The notes under the pieces were generated by a model. That model saw only the letters and a program-made list of their open reading frames with translations. It did not search any database and was not told the origin of the DNA. Of a stretch of 64,000 nt of DNA, positions 21,569 to 30,178 are shown one piece after another. Origin of the DNA: JAGVSV01 sp050952845 (GTDB lineage Bacteria; Bacillota; Clostridia; Christensenellales; Aristaeellaceae); contig JBMNLP010000001.1 in the NCBI GenBank assembly GCA_050952845.1, positions 806,001-870,000 on the forward strand, written 5' to 3'. The translations under genes and the position numbers were made by a program. Position 1 is the first letter of the stretch, and each line of letters opens with the position of its first letter.

Positions 21569-22810
21569 ATGGAAATGGGCGCTGCGGGACGCGATGTTCG
21601 CGTCGGGGTGATCGGCCTGGGCGGCCGTGGGTTCGGGCAGCTGCAGCTGCTGGCATTGATGCCGGACGTGAAAATTACAGCGGTTTGCGATCTATATGAG
21701 GACCGGGTCAAGCGGTCTGGGGATTATCTGGCGGAGGCACTTAGCGCCCGACCCTTCGAGACGACGGATTACCGCGAGGTGCTCAAACGCGAAGATGTGG
21801 AAACCGTCATCATCATGACCAGCTGGCAGACGCATATTTTGATCGCAGTGGATGCGATGAAGCAAGGCATCATACCGGCGCTGGAGGTTGGCGGCGCTTC
21901 TTCGGTGGACGAATGCTGGCAGCTGGTGAGAACCAGCGAGGCAACGGGCATTCCCTGCATGCTGCTGGAAAACTGCTGCTACGGCAAGGAGGAGATGACG
22001 CTGCTGAATATGGTGCGGCAGGGCGTCTTCGGCGAGTTGGTACACTGCCAGGGCGGTTACCAGCACGACCTGCGGGAGGAAATTGGCCGTGGCGACATCG
22101 ATCGCCACTACCGCCTCGCTAACTTTCTGCACCGCAATGCCGAGCTGTATCCCACGCATGAGCTGGGCCCCATCGCCAAATACCTGAACATCAACCGCGG
22201 CAACCGCATGGTGTCGCTGGTCAGCATGGCGTCAAAAGCCCGGGGGCAGAGCGCCTGGCTGAAGGAGAATCGCCCGGACGACCCCCTGGCGGACATGACG
22301 TTCAACCAGGGCGACATCGTCACCACCATGATCAAATGCATCAACGGCGAAACCATCCTGCTGATTCATGACTGCACGCTACCGCGGCCCTATTCGCGCG
22401 GCGGGCGCATCCAGGGCACCAGGGGCATCTGGCAGGAGGACAACCGCGGCATCTACATCGACGGCCGCTCCCCGGTGGACCCTGATTTCTGGACGCACCG
22501 GTGGGAGAGCGACGCAGCCTATATGGAGGAATACTGCCACCCGCTGTGGGTGGAATACGAGGCTTTCGGCAGGCGCGGGGGCCATGGCGGCATGGACTAC
22601 CTGGTGCTGCGCGGCTACATTGAAAGCATCCAGCAGCAGCAGCCCTTCCCCATTGACGTCTATGATACGGCGGCATGGATGGCCATTACGGCGCTGAGCG
22701 AGGAGTCCATTGCCATGGGCGGCATGCCGGTTCCCGTGCCCGACTTTACCGACGGCCGCTACATGACGCCCAGGCCGGCGCATCAGGGGCGCTATGCGCT
22801 GGATTGGTAA
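21569..22810 (+). CDS. GH109-like glycosidase of the Gfo/Idh/MocA fold
   Basis: 413 residues. Rossmann start VGVIGLGGRGFGQLQLLAL (about 12-30), and a long C-terminal domain with LYPTHELGPIAKYLNINRGNR (about 190-210), GGHGGMDYLVLR (about 337-348) and a terminal AHQGRYALDW. These are hallmarks of GH109, NAD-using glycosidases first known as alpha-N-acetylgalactosaminidases. GH109 members usually carry a signal peptide; here there is none, so it works in the cytosol on imported glycans. RBS GGAGGG before ATG 21569. It is the last gene of the operon, followed by a strong terminator. An ordinary sugar dehydrogenase role is possible. Confidence 0.75.
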   Translation: MEMGAAGRDVRVGVIGLGGRGFGQLQLLALMPDVKITAVCDLYEDRVKRSGDYLAEALSARPFETTDYREVLKREDVETVIIMTSWQTHILIAVDAMKQGIIPALEVGGASSVDECWQLVRTSEATGIPCMLLENCCYGKEEMTLLNMVRQGVFGELVHCQGGYQHDLREEIGRGDIDRHYRLANFLHRNAELYPTHELGPIAKYLNINRGNRMVSLVSMASKARGQSAWLKENRPDDPLADMTFNQGDIVTTMIKCINGETILLIHDCTLPRPYSRGGRIQGTRGIWQEDNRGIYIDGRSPVDPDFWTHRWESDAAYMEEYCHPLWVEYEAFGRRGGHGGMDYLVLRGYIESIQQQQPFPIDVYDTAAWMAITALSEESIAMGGMPVPVPDFTDGRYMTPRPAHQGRYALDW

Positions 22811-22822
22811 TGGGGCGATAGC

Positions 22823-22864
22823 AAAAGGCGATGGGGTGGCAAGCAACCACCCCATCGCCTTTTC
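22823..22864. terminator. Strong bidirectional intrinsic terminator
   Basis: AAAAGGCGATGGGGTGG (22823-22839) pairs perfectly with CCACCCCATCGCCTTTT (22847-22863), a 17-bp stem with A-run and T-run at its edges. It separates the rightward sugar operon from leftward ppdK and can serve both. Confidence 0.9.
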
Positions 22865-22884
22865 AAGGGCACAGCCCTCTGGAT

Positions 22885-25512
22885 TTATTTGTTCTGCAGC
22901 GCAGCCTGTGCGGCTGCCAGGCGGGCAATGGGCACGCGGAAGGGGGAACAGCTGACATAGTCCAGCCCCACCTGATGGCAGAAGGCGATGGACGAGGGGT
23001 CCCCGCCGTGTTCGCCGCAGATGCCCAGGTGCAGCCCGGGCTTGGTCTGGCGGCCCAGCTTGACGGCGGTTTCCACCAGCTTGCCGATGCCTTCGGTGTC
23101 AAGCCTGGCGAACGGATCGCTCTCGAGTATTTTGTTGTCGTAATACGACGACAGGAATTTGGTGGCGTCGTCGCGGCTGAAGCCGAAGCCCATCTGGGTC
23201 AGGTCGTTGGTGCCGAACGAGAAGAAGTCGGCTTCCAGGGCGATTTCATCGGCTGTGATGCAGGCGCGGGGGATCTCGATCATGGTGCCTACCTGGAACT
23301 GGATGGTTTCGCCCATCTCCTCAAAGATCTTCTGCGCCGTATTCAGCACGATATCCTTGACGTACTTCAGCTCCTTGCTGGTGCCCACCAGCGGGATCAT
23401 GATCTCGGGCTCAATGTCGAAGCCGGCTTCCCTGCGCACCGTGATGGCGGCCTGCAGCACCGCGCGGGTCTGCATCTCGGCGATTTCGGGGAAGGTGACG
23501 GACAGACGGCAGCCGCGGTGGCCCATCATGGGGTTGAACTCGTGCAGCGCGTCGATTTTTGCCAGAACTTCGTCCTGCGTGATGCCCATTTCGCGGGCAA
23601 GCTCGGCGATTTCGTTCACCATGTTCTTCTGCGGCAGGAATTCGTGCAGCGGCGGGTCGAGGAAGCGGATCGTCATCGGGCGATGCTCCAGCGCCTTGTA
23701 CATCTCCTCAAAGTCCTTTTGCTGGAAGGGGAGAATTTTCGCCAGCGCGGCACGGCGCTGCTCCGACGTGTCGGACAGGATCATCTCGCGCATGGCCTTG
23801 ACGCGGTCGGCTTCAAAGAACATGTGCTCGGTACGGCAAAGGCCGATGCCTTCGGCGCCAAATGCCACTGCCTGCCTGGTGTCACGCGGGGTGTCGGCGT
23901 TGGTGCGTACCTTCAGCGTGCGCACGGCATCCGCCCAGCCCATCAGCCGGTCGAAATCGCCGCTGACATCGGCATCCACCGTGGGGATCAGGCCCTCGTA
24001 TACGTTACCGGTGCTGCCGTCGATGGACACCGGGTCGCCTTCGCGGAACACCTTGTCGCCCACAGTCAGCGTTTTCTTCTTCTCGTTGATCTGCAGCGCT
24101 TCGCACCCTACGACGGCTGCCCGGCCCATGCCGCGGGCGACGACGGCGGCGTGGGAGGTCATCCCGCCGCGCGCGGTCAGGATGCCCTTGGACAGGTCCA
24201 TGCCTTCGATGTCCTCCGGCGTTGTTTCCTCGCGGACTAAGATGACATCCTTGCCGTCTTTGCCGGCGGCTGCCGCGTCGGCAGCTGTGAAGTACAGCCC
24301 ACCGGACGCTGCGCCGGGGGAAGCCGGCAGGCCCGTAGCAACGCACATGGCGGCTTTCAGGGCATCGGCGTCAAAGTTGGGGTGCAGCAGGGTTTCCAGC
24401 TGCTTGGGGTCGACCTTCATAACGGCTTCATCGGGCTTTATTCTGCCCTCGTCCACCAGATCGACGGCGATTTTGATGGCGGCGTTCGCGGTGCGCTTGC
24501 CGTTTCTGGTCTGCAGCATGTACAGCTTGCCGCGCTCAATGGTGAACTCTAAGTCCTGCATGTCGCGGTAATGGTTTTCCAGCAGCCGGGCATAGGTGAT
24601 AAACTGTTCGTATACCTCGGGCAGCGTGTCCTTCATGGTGATGATGGGGTTGGGGGTGCGGATGCCCGCCACCACGTCCTCGCCCTGCGCGTTCATCAGG
24701 TATTCGCCGTACAGCACGTTTTCGCCTGTGGACGGGTTGCGGGTGAAGGCAACGCCGGTGCCGGAGTCGTCGCCCATGTTGCCGAACACCATGCTCTGGA
24801 TGTTGACGGCGGTGCCCCAGTCGCCGGGGATGTCGTTCATGCGCCGGTAGTAGATGGCACGCGGGTTATCCCAGGAGCGGAACACGGCTTTGATGGCTTC
24901 CATCAGCTGTGCCTTGGGGTCCTGCGGAAAATCCTCGCCCTTTTCGGTTTTATATATGTCTTTGAAGCGGCGCACAACTTCCTTGAGGTTGTCGGCTGTC
25001 AGCTCGTTGTCCAGCTTGACGCCGTTTTCGGCCTTGACGGCTTCCAGCGCGTCGTGGAACTTGGCCCGGCTCATATCCATGACCACATCCGCAAACATTT
25101 GAATAAAGCGGCGGTAACTGTCGTAGGCAAAACGCTCGTTGTCCGTCAGGTGAGCCATCCCCTGCACAGCCTCGTCGTTGAGGCCCAGGTTGAGGATGGT
25201 GTCCATCATGCCGGGCATGGACGCGCGGGCGCCGGAGCGGACGGATACCAGGAATGGGTTGTTGATGTCGCCGAACTTTTTGCCGGCTTCTTTTTCGGTG
25301 ACCGCCAGCGCGTCAAAAATCTGCTTCTCCATTTCCGGCGCGATGGTCTGGTTGTCCTGGTAATAGCGGGTGCATGCTTCCGTTGTCACGGTAAACCCCT
25401 GGGGCACAGGCAGGCCGATCTTGGTCATCTCGGCCAGGTTGGCGCCTTTGCCGCCCAACAGATTGCGCATGCTCGCGTCGCCTTCCCTGAACAGGTACAC
25501 ATACTTTGGCAT
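22885..25512 (-). CDS. ppdK: Pyruvate, phosphate dikinase
   Basis: 875 residues, full length. N-terminal ATP-grasp domain (LLGGKGANLAEMTKIGLPVPQGF, about 18-40), a phosphohistidine swivelling domain with GGMTSHAAVVARGMG (about 448-462, catalytic His), and a C-terminal PEP/pyruvate barrel with GIGLCRTEHMF, MGHRGCRL and FGTNDLTQMGFGFSRDD. Reversibly converts pyruvate, ATP and Pi to PEP, AMP and PPi. In anaerobic Firmicutes it acts as a PPi-linked glycolytic or gluconeogenic step. RBS AAGGAGG is 9 bp before the start. It is transcribed alone, from the promoter at 25604-25633 to the terminator at 22823. Confidence 0.98.
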   Translation of the reverse strand: MPKYVYLFREGDASMRNLLGGKGANLAEMTKIGLPVPQGFTVTTEACTRYYQDNQTIAPEMEKQIFDALAVTEKEAGKKFGDINNPFLVSVRSGARASMPGMMDTILNLGLNDEAVQGMAHLTDNERFAYDSYRRFIQMFADVVMDMSRAKFHDALEAVKAENGVKLDNELTADNLKEVVRRFKDIYKTEKGEDFPQDPKAQLMEAIKAVFRSWDNPRAIYYRRMNDIPGDWGTAVNIQSMVFGNMGDDSGTGVAFTRNPSTGENVLYGEYLMNAQGEDVVAGIRTPNPIITMKDTLPEVYEQFITYARLLENHYRDMQDLEFTIERGKLYMLQTRNGKRTANAAIKIAVDLVDEGRIKPDEAVMKVDPKQLETLLHPNFDADALKAAMCVATGLPASPGAASGGLYFTAADAAAAGKDGKDVILVREETTPEDIEGMDLSKGILTARGGMTSHAAVVARGMGRAAVVGCEALQINEKKKTLTVGDKVFREGDPVSIDGSTGNVYEGLIPTVDADVSGDFDRLMGWADAVRTLKVRTNADTPRDTRQAVAFGAEGIGLCRTEHMFFEADRVKAMREMILSDTSEQRRAALAKILPFQQKDFEEMYKALEHRPMTIRFLDPPLHEFLPQKNMVNEIAELAREMGITQDEVLAKIDALHEFNPMMGHRGCRLSVTFPEIAEMQTRAVLQAAITVRREAGFDIEPEIMIPLVGTSKELKYVKDIVLNTAQKIFEEMGETIQFQVGTMIEIPRACITADEIALEADFFSFGTNDLTQMGFGFSRDDATKFLSSYYDNKILESDPFARLDTEGIGKLVETAVKLGRQTKPGLHLGICGEHGGDPSSIAFCHQVGLDYVSCSPFRVPIARLAAAQAALQNK

Positions 25513-25603
25513 TGATTCATTCCTCCTTGGTTCTTGTCGTGAAAGAAATACGCCTGAAAACTCCGCCGTCGAAATGCCGCCGTCGGCGGGATTAATTCAA
25601 GCC

Positions 25604-25633
25604 ATTATACAATAAGATGGGAGGATTTGACAA
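25604..25633 (-). promoter_or_regulatory. Sigma-A promoter of ppdK
   Basis: On the minus strand, TTGTCA (25628-25633) and TATAAT (25604-25609) with an 18-bp spacer; the -10 box is perfect. A GC-rich hairpin (CCGCC...GGCGG) lies in the 90-nt leader. Confidence 0.75.
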
Positions 25634-25708
25634 CGCGTACATGTATTTTTGCTTAAGTGCTGCATGTGATCATAGAATAAAAGCGCGGGGCATGGTCAGA
25701 GATGCTGC

Positions 25709-27259
25709 TCACTGCGGGGCGTGGACGATCTCCGGGTTATATAAAAATTCCCCCGGCAAATACAGCGATCCGGCAAAGGTATCGGGCTGTTCGCCGTTGA
25801 TGAAAAAGCTGACGCGGCGCACGCCCCGCATGGCGGTCAGGGTGTTGACGATGCTGTATACCATCAGCCTTTCCTGCAGCGCGTTCATCCCCTTGCTTTT
25901 TTCCAGCAGCGCACCCGAAAGGTTGACCAGCAGCCTGTCCTTGTCCCGCGCAATGCCCAGGATATCGGCATCCTTCAGGCCGTCTGGCAGCGCGGCGGAC
26001 AAGGCATGCACGCTGTCGCACACCTGCGGCCCCTCCATTAGCTGGTTCAGCAGATACCGGGCGTTGTATACTTGCTGGTAGGGGATGGGGCGCAGCGTTT
26101 TGGTCAGCCCGCCGGCGCTGTTGGCCAGATACAGCGCGCTGTAGGTTAGAATGAATGCGGCAAAGTCGCTCCGGCGCATGACACCGTCCTCAAACAGGAT
26201 GGTGTCGCCGGCACCGGCGTATATGCCGGCCGGCACCACAGCCTGGATGGCCTCGCTGCCGATATGCACACGGATGCCGGCAATGCCGGGGATGAAGGTG
26301 GTCAGCGTGCAGGTCAGCGCGGCCATCATAACGGATCGGGGGATGCCCGCGCTGATCAGCGCTTCGTTGGTATCGTCTAAAAACCGGAGGGTGATGACGC
26401 GCTGATCCGAACCGGGCAGGGTGTGGAGGGCGGGCGCTTCCGCCAGCAGCCGGGTCAGGTCGGGTACGGCCGGCACACCGGGCAATGTCTGCGCACCCAG
26501 GGACAGCGCCCCGATCAGCGCGGAAGCCATCTGCACGGGCGTTTGCCCTTGAAAGGACAGCGAACGGGCTTCCGCTAAGATGCCGCGACCGGCTGCCGCG
26601 GGAAAGTAGAGCGCCGCAACGCTGGAAAACCGCTTGTCCTGCGCGCTTTCAGCAGCGCTTGCGGCCTGGGCGACGGCGTTTTCCCACAGGGCAGTGACGT
26701 CATCGTTACGCGTTTGCTGAAAACAGCCCCCCGGAAAAGCGGAGGCGGTGTCGATGCCGTGCTGCCGCCCCAACACCAGGATGTTGACATAGCGGATATC
26801 GCCCCATTGGGTCAGCGTGTTGGCGATGGCCCGGCTGACAAAATACAGCTTGCGCGCATCCAACATCAGCGCGGTGGCGGCCAGGTCCACCGTGGCTACA
26901 TCGCCGGATATCTCCACCATGGTGCCTGTGGCCAGCTGCAGCGGCGTCTCCTGGCTGAGGGGCTGGGCGGCATCGTTGCCCGTAAAGGACAGCAGCTTGC
27001 GCACCGTCTCGTCGGCGGGATGCCGGTTTTGTGGCATCAGGATTTTTTCGCTGATCACAGTCAACTGGCTTCCCAGGCTGTCGGGTACATGCAGCTGCAC
27101 CGTCTCCGCGAACTCCTGCAGCGCGTCGCCGGCAGGGGCTGTTTCCGGCTGGGGCGGAGGCAGGGTAAGCCGCGCGGGTTTGGATACTGGCGCGGCTGTC
27201 GTGCAGCCCGCCAAGAAAATGCACAATATCGGTATGATGACCCAGCGCTTTGGCTTCAT
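25709..27259 (-). CDS. Lipoprotein with two GerMN-like domains
   Basis: 516 residues. A lipoprotein signal IIPILCIFLAGC puts the lipid-anchored cysteine at residue 19. Two GerMN-type domains follow: about 60-190 (LQLATGTMVEISGDVATVDLA, then SRAIANTLTQWGDIRYVNILV) and about 375-510 (LPDGLKDADILGIARDKDRLLVNLS, then MVYSIVNTLTAMRGVRRVSFFING). The GerMN fold is found in spore germination protein GerM and many cell-surface lipoproteins, where it probably binds peptidoglycan or partner proteins. Its start overlaps the end of the next GerMN gene (27256-28236) by 4 bp, so they are co-transcribed. A spore role is possible but unproven. Confidence 0.75.
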   Translation of the reverse strand: MKPKRWVIIPILCIFLAGCTTAAPVSKPARLTLPPPQPETAPAGDALQEFAETVQLHVPDSLGSQLTVISEKILMPQNRHPADETVRKLLSFTGNDAAQPLSQETPLQLATGTMVEISGDVATVDLAATALMLDARKLYFVSRAIANTLTQWGDIRYVNILVLGRQHGIDTASAFPGGCFQQTRNDDVTALWENAVAQAASAAESAQDKRFSSVAALYFPAAAGRGILAEARSLSFQGQTPVQMASALIGALSLGAQTLPGVPAVPDLTRLLAEAPALHTLPGSDQRVITLRFLDDTNEALISAGIPRSVMMAALTCTLTTFIPGIAGIRVHIGSEAIQAVVPAGIYAGAGDTILFEDGVMRRSDFAAFILTYSALYLANSAGGLTKTLRPIPYQQVYNARYLLNQLMEGPQVCDSVHALSAALPDGLKDADILGIARDKDRLLVNLSGALLEKSKGMNALQERLMVYSIVNTLTAMRGVRRVSFFINGEQPDTFAGSLYLPGEFLYNPEIVHAPQ

Positions 27260-28236
27260 TTGCCTTCCTCCGCCATACGCAGCAGCGCGTCAAAGCCTGA
27301 CTGCCAGATGCCCTCCTGGCGCAGCAGCTTCAGCGGGTAGGCGGCGATGGAGCGGACATATCCCCCCGGGGAGCGCAGCTCCAGGTCGGCGCATACGACG
27401 GCGCTCTGCCCATCCGGCGACACGGTGCCCGGTGTGACGGCATAGTCAAGCAGCTGCGGTGCCTGGCTGAAGGCGGTGAACACCTCGTTTTCGGAGGGTT
27501 TGCGCGCTGTGCCCTGGGTTTCGCTGCCCGTCACCATGCGGTGCAGGGTGGCCCAGTCCTCTTTTTGCCAGGCGTCCAGCAGCAGGCCGGCAGCGCGTTC
27601 CGGCGTCATGATGCAGCCTTCGTTCCGGGTCAGCGGCGGGAGGATTTGTCTGCTGTCCTCTAAGTAGTAAGAGGCGTTCAGCCGCATGGAGGCGGTGATG
27701 CTTGTCTCGGCGCGTACCAGCACCTGCACCTGGCGGTACCGGCCGGTTTCTGTCAGCGTGTTGGCTAACGACGCCATCGCCAGCCGGCGCCTGAGGGCGC
27801 CTTCGCCCTCGCGGTAGGCAGAGGAAGCCAGCAGCAGCGGCGTCTCATCGGCATAGGGGGCTATCAGCGCCTCATTGAAGGTGACATACAGCGTGCTGCT
27901 TTCTAAATGGACGGACAACGCCTCGGCGCCCGGTGGAAACAGCGGGTGCAGGTAGGGTGACAACGCGCTCGGGCCGTTGATCAACTCCTGTATGACCGAT
28001 AGCTCGACTGCGCCTGTCCTGGGCGCGGTCACAACCCGTTCTTCCTGCACCAGCAGCGCGCTGTCCCGAAATCTGAAGTACAGCGTGGCGATGCTCTCTG
28101 CATTTTCCCGGCGCTCGGGCAGATAAGATATTGGCGGTGCGGAAGCCATCGCTGTCAAAGGCGATAAAAGCGCCAGCCATGCCGCCAGGCAGGCGGCGCA
28201 AATCGTTGGTGCGCGGTGCGTCGGCAGGCGGCGCAT
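27256..28236 (-). CDS. Secreted GerMN-domain protein
   Basis: 326 residues. Signal peptide (about 1-32, CLAAWLALLSPLTAMASA). One GerMN domain (about 45-185): IQELINGPSALSPYLHPLFP, SSTLYVTFNEALI, MASLANTLTETGRYRQVQVLV. After a linker, residues about 210-320 form an NTF2-like or similar small domain (AAGLLLDAWQKEDWATLHRMV). It precedes and overlaps the two-domain GerMN lipoprotein, and the two probably work together at the cell surface. The next upstream gene (DUF6062) ends one base away, so this is a chain of translationally coupled genes. Biochemical function unknown. Confidence 0.7.
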   Translation of the reverse strand: MRRLPTHRAPTICAACLAAWLALLSPLTAMASAPPISYLPERRENAESIATLYFRFRDSALLVQEERVVTAPRTGAVELSVIQELINGPSALSPYLHPLFPPGAEALSVHLESSTLYVTFNEALIAPYADETPLLLASSAYREGEGALRRRLAMASLANTLTETGRYRQVQVLVRAETSITASMRLNASYYLEDSRQILPPLTRNEGCIMTPERAAGLLLDAWQKEDWATLHRMVTGSETQGTARKPSENEVFTAFSQAPQLLDYAVTPGTVSPDGQSAVVCADLELRSPGGYVRSIAAYPLKLLRQEGIWQSGFDALLRMAEEGK

Positions 28237-28237
28237 G

Positions 28238-29014
28238 CTATTTGTCCTTGGCCGGGTCGGTGCCTATGTAGCAGCCGCGCAGCTTCTGCACGGTACGTTC
28301 CAACGCGTCCCGGCTGTCGCGCCAGGGCTCGGCGGCATTTCGATAATCAAATTTCAGCGTGAACCATTCCAAGTCCTTTTCGTTTCTGGCCAGGCTGTCG
28401 TTCATCAGCTTTTCCAGCGCCTCCAGAAAGGAGGACAGGTGTTTGCCGCGCAGCGTGTCCGATGCCATGTCCAGCAGGTGCGCGGCGTCCTTCAGGCAAA
28501 AGCCCTTAGACTCGGTCAGCGCCTTTCGAAACGACGCGTCGGTTTTCCACAGGTGCAGCACGGTGTAAACGTAGCGGTTCATGGTGTCGTCCAGGCTGTC
28601 GCACAGCGTGCAGGCATTCACCAGCTTGGCCAGGTCGGCGGCGGCTGTCTTCAGCCCGTCCGCTGCCGCGCCACGCCCCATCAGGCGCTTCAGGGCCGGG
28701 GCGCTGGCCGTGTCTTCGGCGGCCTGGCGCGCGCTGCTCAATATGCCGGCGGCTTTTTCCTGCATCTCCATCAGGTGGGAGTGCATCATCAAGGCGTGGC
28801 CCAGGCGGTTTTGCCGATCGTACAGCATTTGCTGGTGTGCGGAGCAAAAGCCGCTGCGGTTGACCCGGATGCGCGTATCGCTCTCCATGACGGAACCACC
28901 CAGGTACCGGTCTGCCAACAGGTGCTCGGTGCGCCTGCGCAGGTAGCACAGCAGGCACTCGCCGTCCAGATGGAGGGCGTCCCAAATGGGGATGGTATCG
29001 ATGTGATATTTCAT
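28238..29014 (-). CDS. DUF6062 family protein
   Basis: 258 residues. Starts MKYHIDTIPIWDALHLDGECLLCYLRRR, and continues with GGSVMESDTRIRVNRSGFCSAHQQML, a pattern I recognise as the DUF6062 family of Firmicutes. Conserved cysteine pairs CLLC and CTLC (about 112-115), with a lone C before H, suggest metal or Fe-S binding. The rest is helical. ATG 29014 has RBS AGGTG; an upstream in-frame TTG at 29041 would overlap the previous gene. Function is unknown. Confidence 0.7.
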   Translation of the reverse strand: MKYHIDTIPIWDALHLDGECLLCYLRRRTEHLLADRYLGGSVMESDTRIRVNRSGFCSAHQQMLYDRQNRLGHALMMHSHLMEMQEKAAGILSSARQAAEDTASAPALKRLMGRGAAADGLKTAAADLAKLVNACTLCDSLDDTMNRYVYTVLHLWKTDASFRKALTESKGFCLKDAAHLLDMASDTLRGKHLSSFLEALEKLMNDSLARNEKDLEWFTLKFDYRNAAEPWRDSRDALERTVQKLRGCYIGTDPAKDK

Positions 29015-29019
29015 GATAT

Positions 29020-30108
29020 TCACCTGCTTGGGGCGTGACAAGTCACGCAGGGTTTGAGGTTTCTGTATTTTTCGGTATTAATTTCCCGGTAGTAAAAGCT
29101 GGCGGTCAGCGGCAGGTATTTGGCGTTGATGCTGCGGCAGTTGGCGTCACAATGGTAGAACTCGCCGCCGTCGGCGTTATAGAACAGCAGCATGTCCGGG
29201 TTGGCTGTCACCATGGGCGCCAGCGTGATCACCGGGGCGGCTTCCGCCTGCTGCTGGATTTGCTGCGGCGAGGTCAGGGAATTGGGGTCCACATACCACA
29301 CGTCGTTGACGCGCATCATCAGCACCTGAAAATGATAGGGGATGGGAGGCTGGCCATTGCTTTTATCGATCAGCATGTCCATTTCGACGGTTCGGGTGCG
29401 GTCGGCGTCCGTGCCCAACACGTCCACCACCTTGTATTCAACAGGCGAGCGGTTGGAGCGGATTTTGAACATTTCCCGCTCTGCGTTGTCCTGCGCCTGT
29501 ACCCATGACGGCAGGGCATAGTTGACCATGCCCGGATAGTCCTGCGCAATCCACGCGCTGATGAACTGCTCCAGCCGCTGCTGCACCTGGGATTTGGCGC
29601 CCGGGTCGATCGTGGCTTCCGGTTCCTTGGCGGCTTCCTGCTGCCGGGCCATGTTGACCAGGCTGGCTTCGGAATTGGCGGCGTATATGCCGCTGGTGAT
29701 ATCCTGGGCGCCCTGGGTGTCGGGCTGCGGCGCGGCAGGCGCGCTGATCCACACCGCGAACAGCGCCACTAAGATCATCGCGATATGCAGCACTGTCAAC
29801 GTCGTGCGGGCGTTGGGCACAAAGGCATTCAACAGCCACATCGCCATCAGGCTGAGGGAGGATGCGATGGCAAAGGCGATATACAGCTCCGCCGTGCGCA
29901 CCAGGAGGCTTACTATAAACAGCACCGGCAGCGCAATGGTCAGCAAAATCTGCAGGACGACAAAGCTGCTGCCCGACCGTTGCTCGTCGTGATAATCGCC
30001 CACCCTGCGGGGGGGCTGGGGGGCTTGTGACCGGCGCTTCGCCCGCTTTTTGATGTCCTTCAGCGGTGCGCTGGAATAGCGCGACCGGTTTTCGCTCAAC
30101 CGTATCAT
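29020..30108 (-). CDS. Membrane protein with extracytoplasmic domain, unknown
   Basis: About 362 residues. The basic N-terminus (KDIKKRAKRRSQ) is followed by three TM segments (about 45-67, 72-92, 100-122), then a large extracytoplasmic part. Its middle (about 170-280) resembles an NTF2-like domain (LEQFISAWIAQDYPGMVNYALPSW), and its end has FYHCDANCRSI...YRNLKPCVTCH, a cysteine/histidine cluster like those where surface proteins end in a small metal-binding 'Ada-like' fold. Start uncertain: ATG 30108, TTG 30123 or TTG 30099, the last having the best-spaced RBS (AAAGGA). No known family named with confidence. Confidence 0.6.
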   Translation of the reverse strand: MIRLSENRSRYSSAPLKDIKKRAKRRSQAPQPPRRVGDYHDEQRSGSSFVVLQILLTIALPVLFIVSLLVRTAELYIAFAIASSLSLMAMWLLNAFVPNARTTLTVLHIAMILVALFAVWISAPAAPQPDTQGAQDITSGIYAANSEASLVNMARQQEAAKEPEATIDPGAKSQVQQRLEQFISAWIAQDYPGMVNYALPSWVQAQDNAEREMFKIRSNRSPVEYKVVDVLGTDADRTRTVEMDMLIDKSNGQPPIPYHFQVLMMRVNDVWYVDPNSLTSPQQIQQQAEAAPVITLAPMVTANPDMLLFYNADGGEFYHCDANCRSINAKYLPLTASFYYREINTEKYRNLKPCVTCHAPSR

Positions 30109-30178
30109 TCCTTTCGGCGGCAAATGCCAACGTGCTCAATACAATGATAACATATTTGTAAGAAATATAAAACAAACG

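Noticed and set aside
22831..24571. Long open frames (over 460 codons) antisense to ppdK, in two frames
   Set aside because: They mirror a fully conserved pyruvate phosphate dikinase on the other strand, have no conserved motifs and arise from GC-rich third positions.
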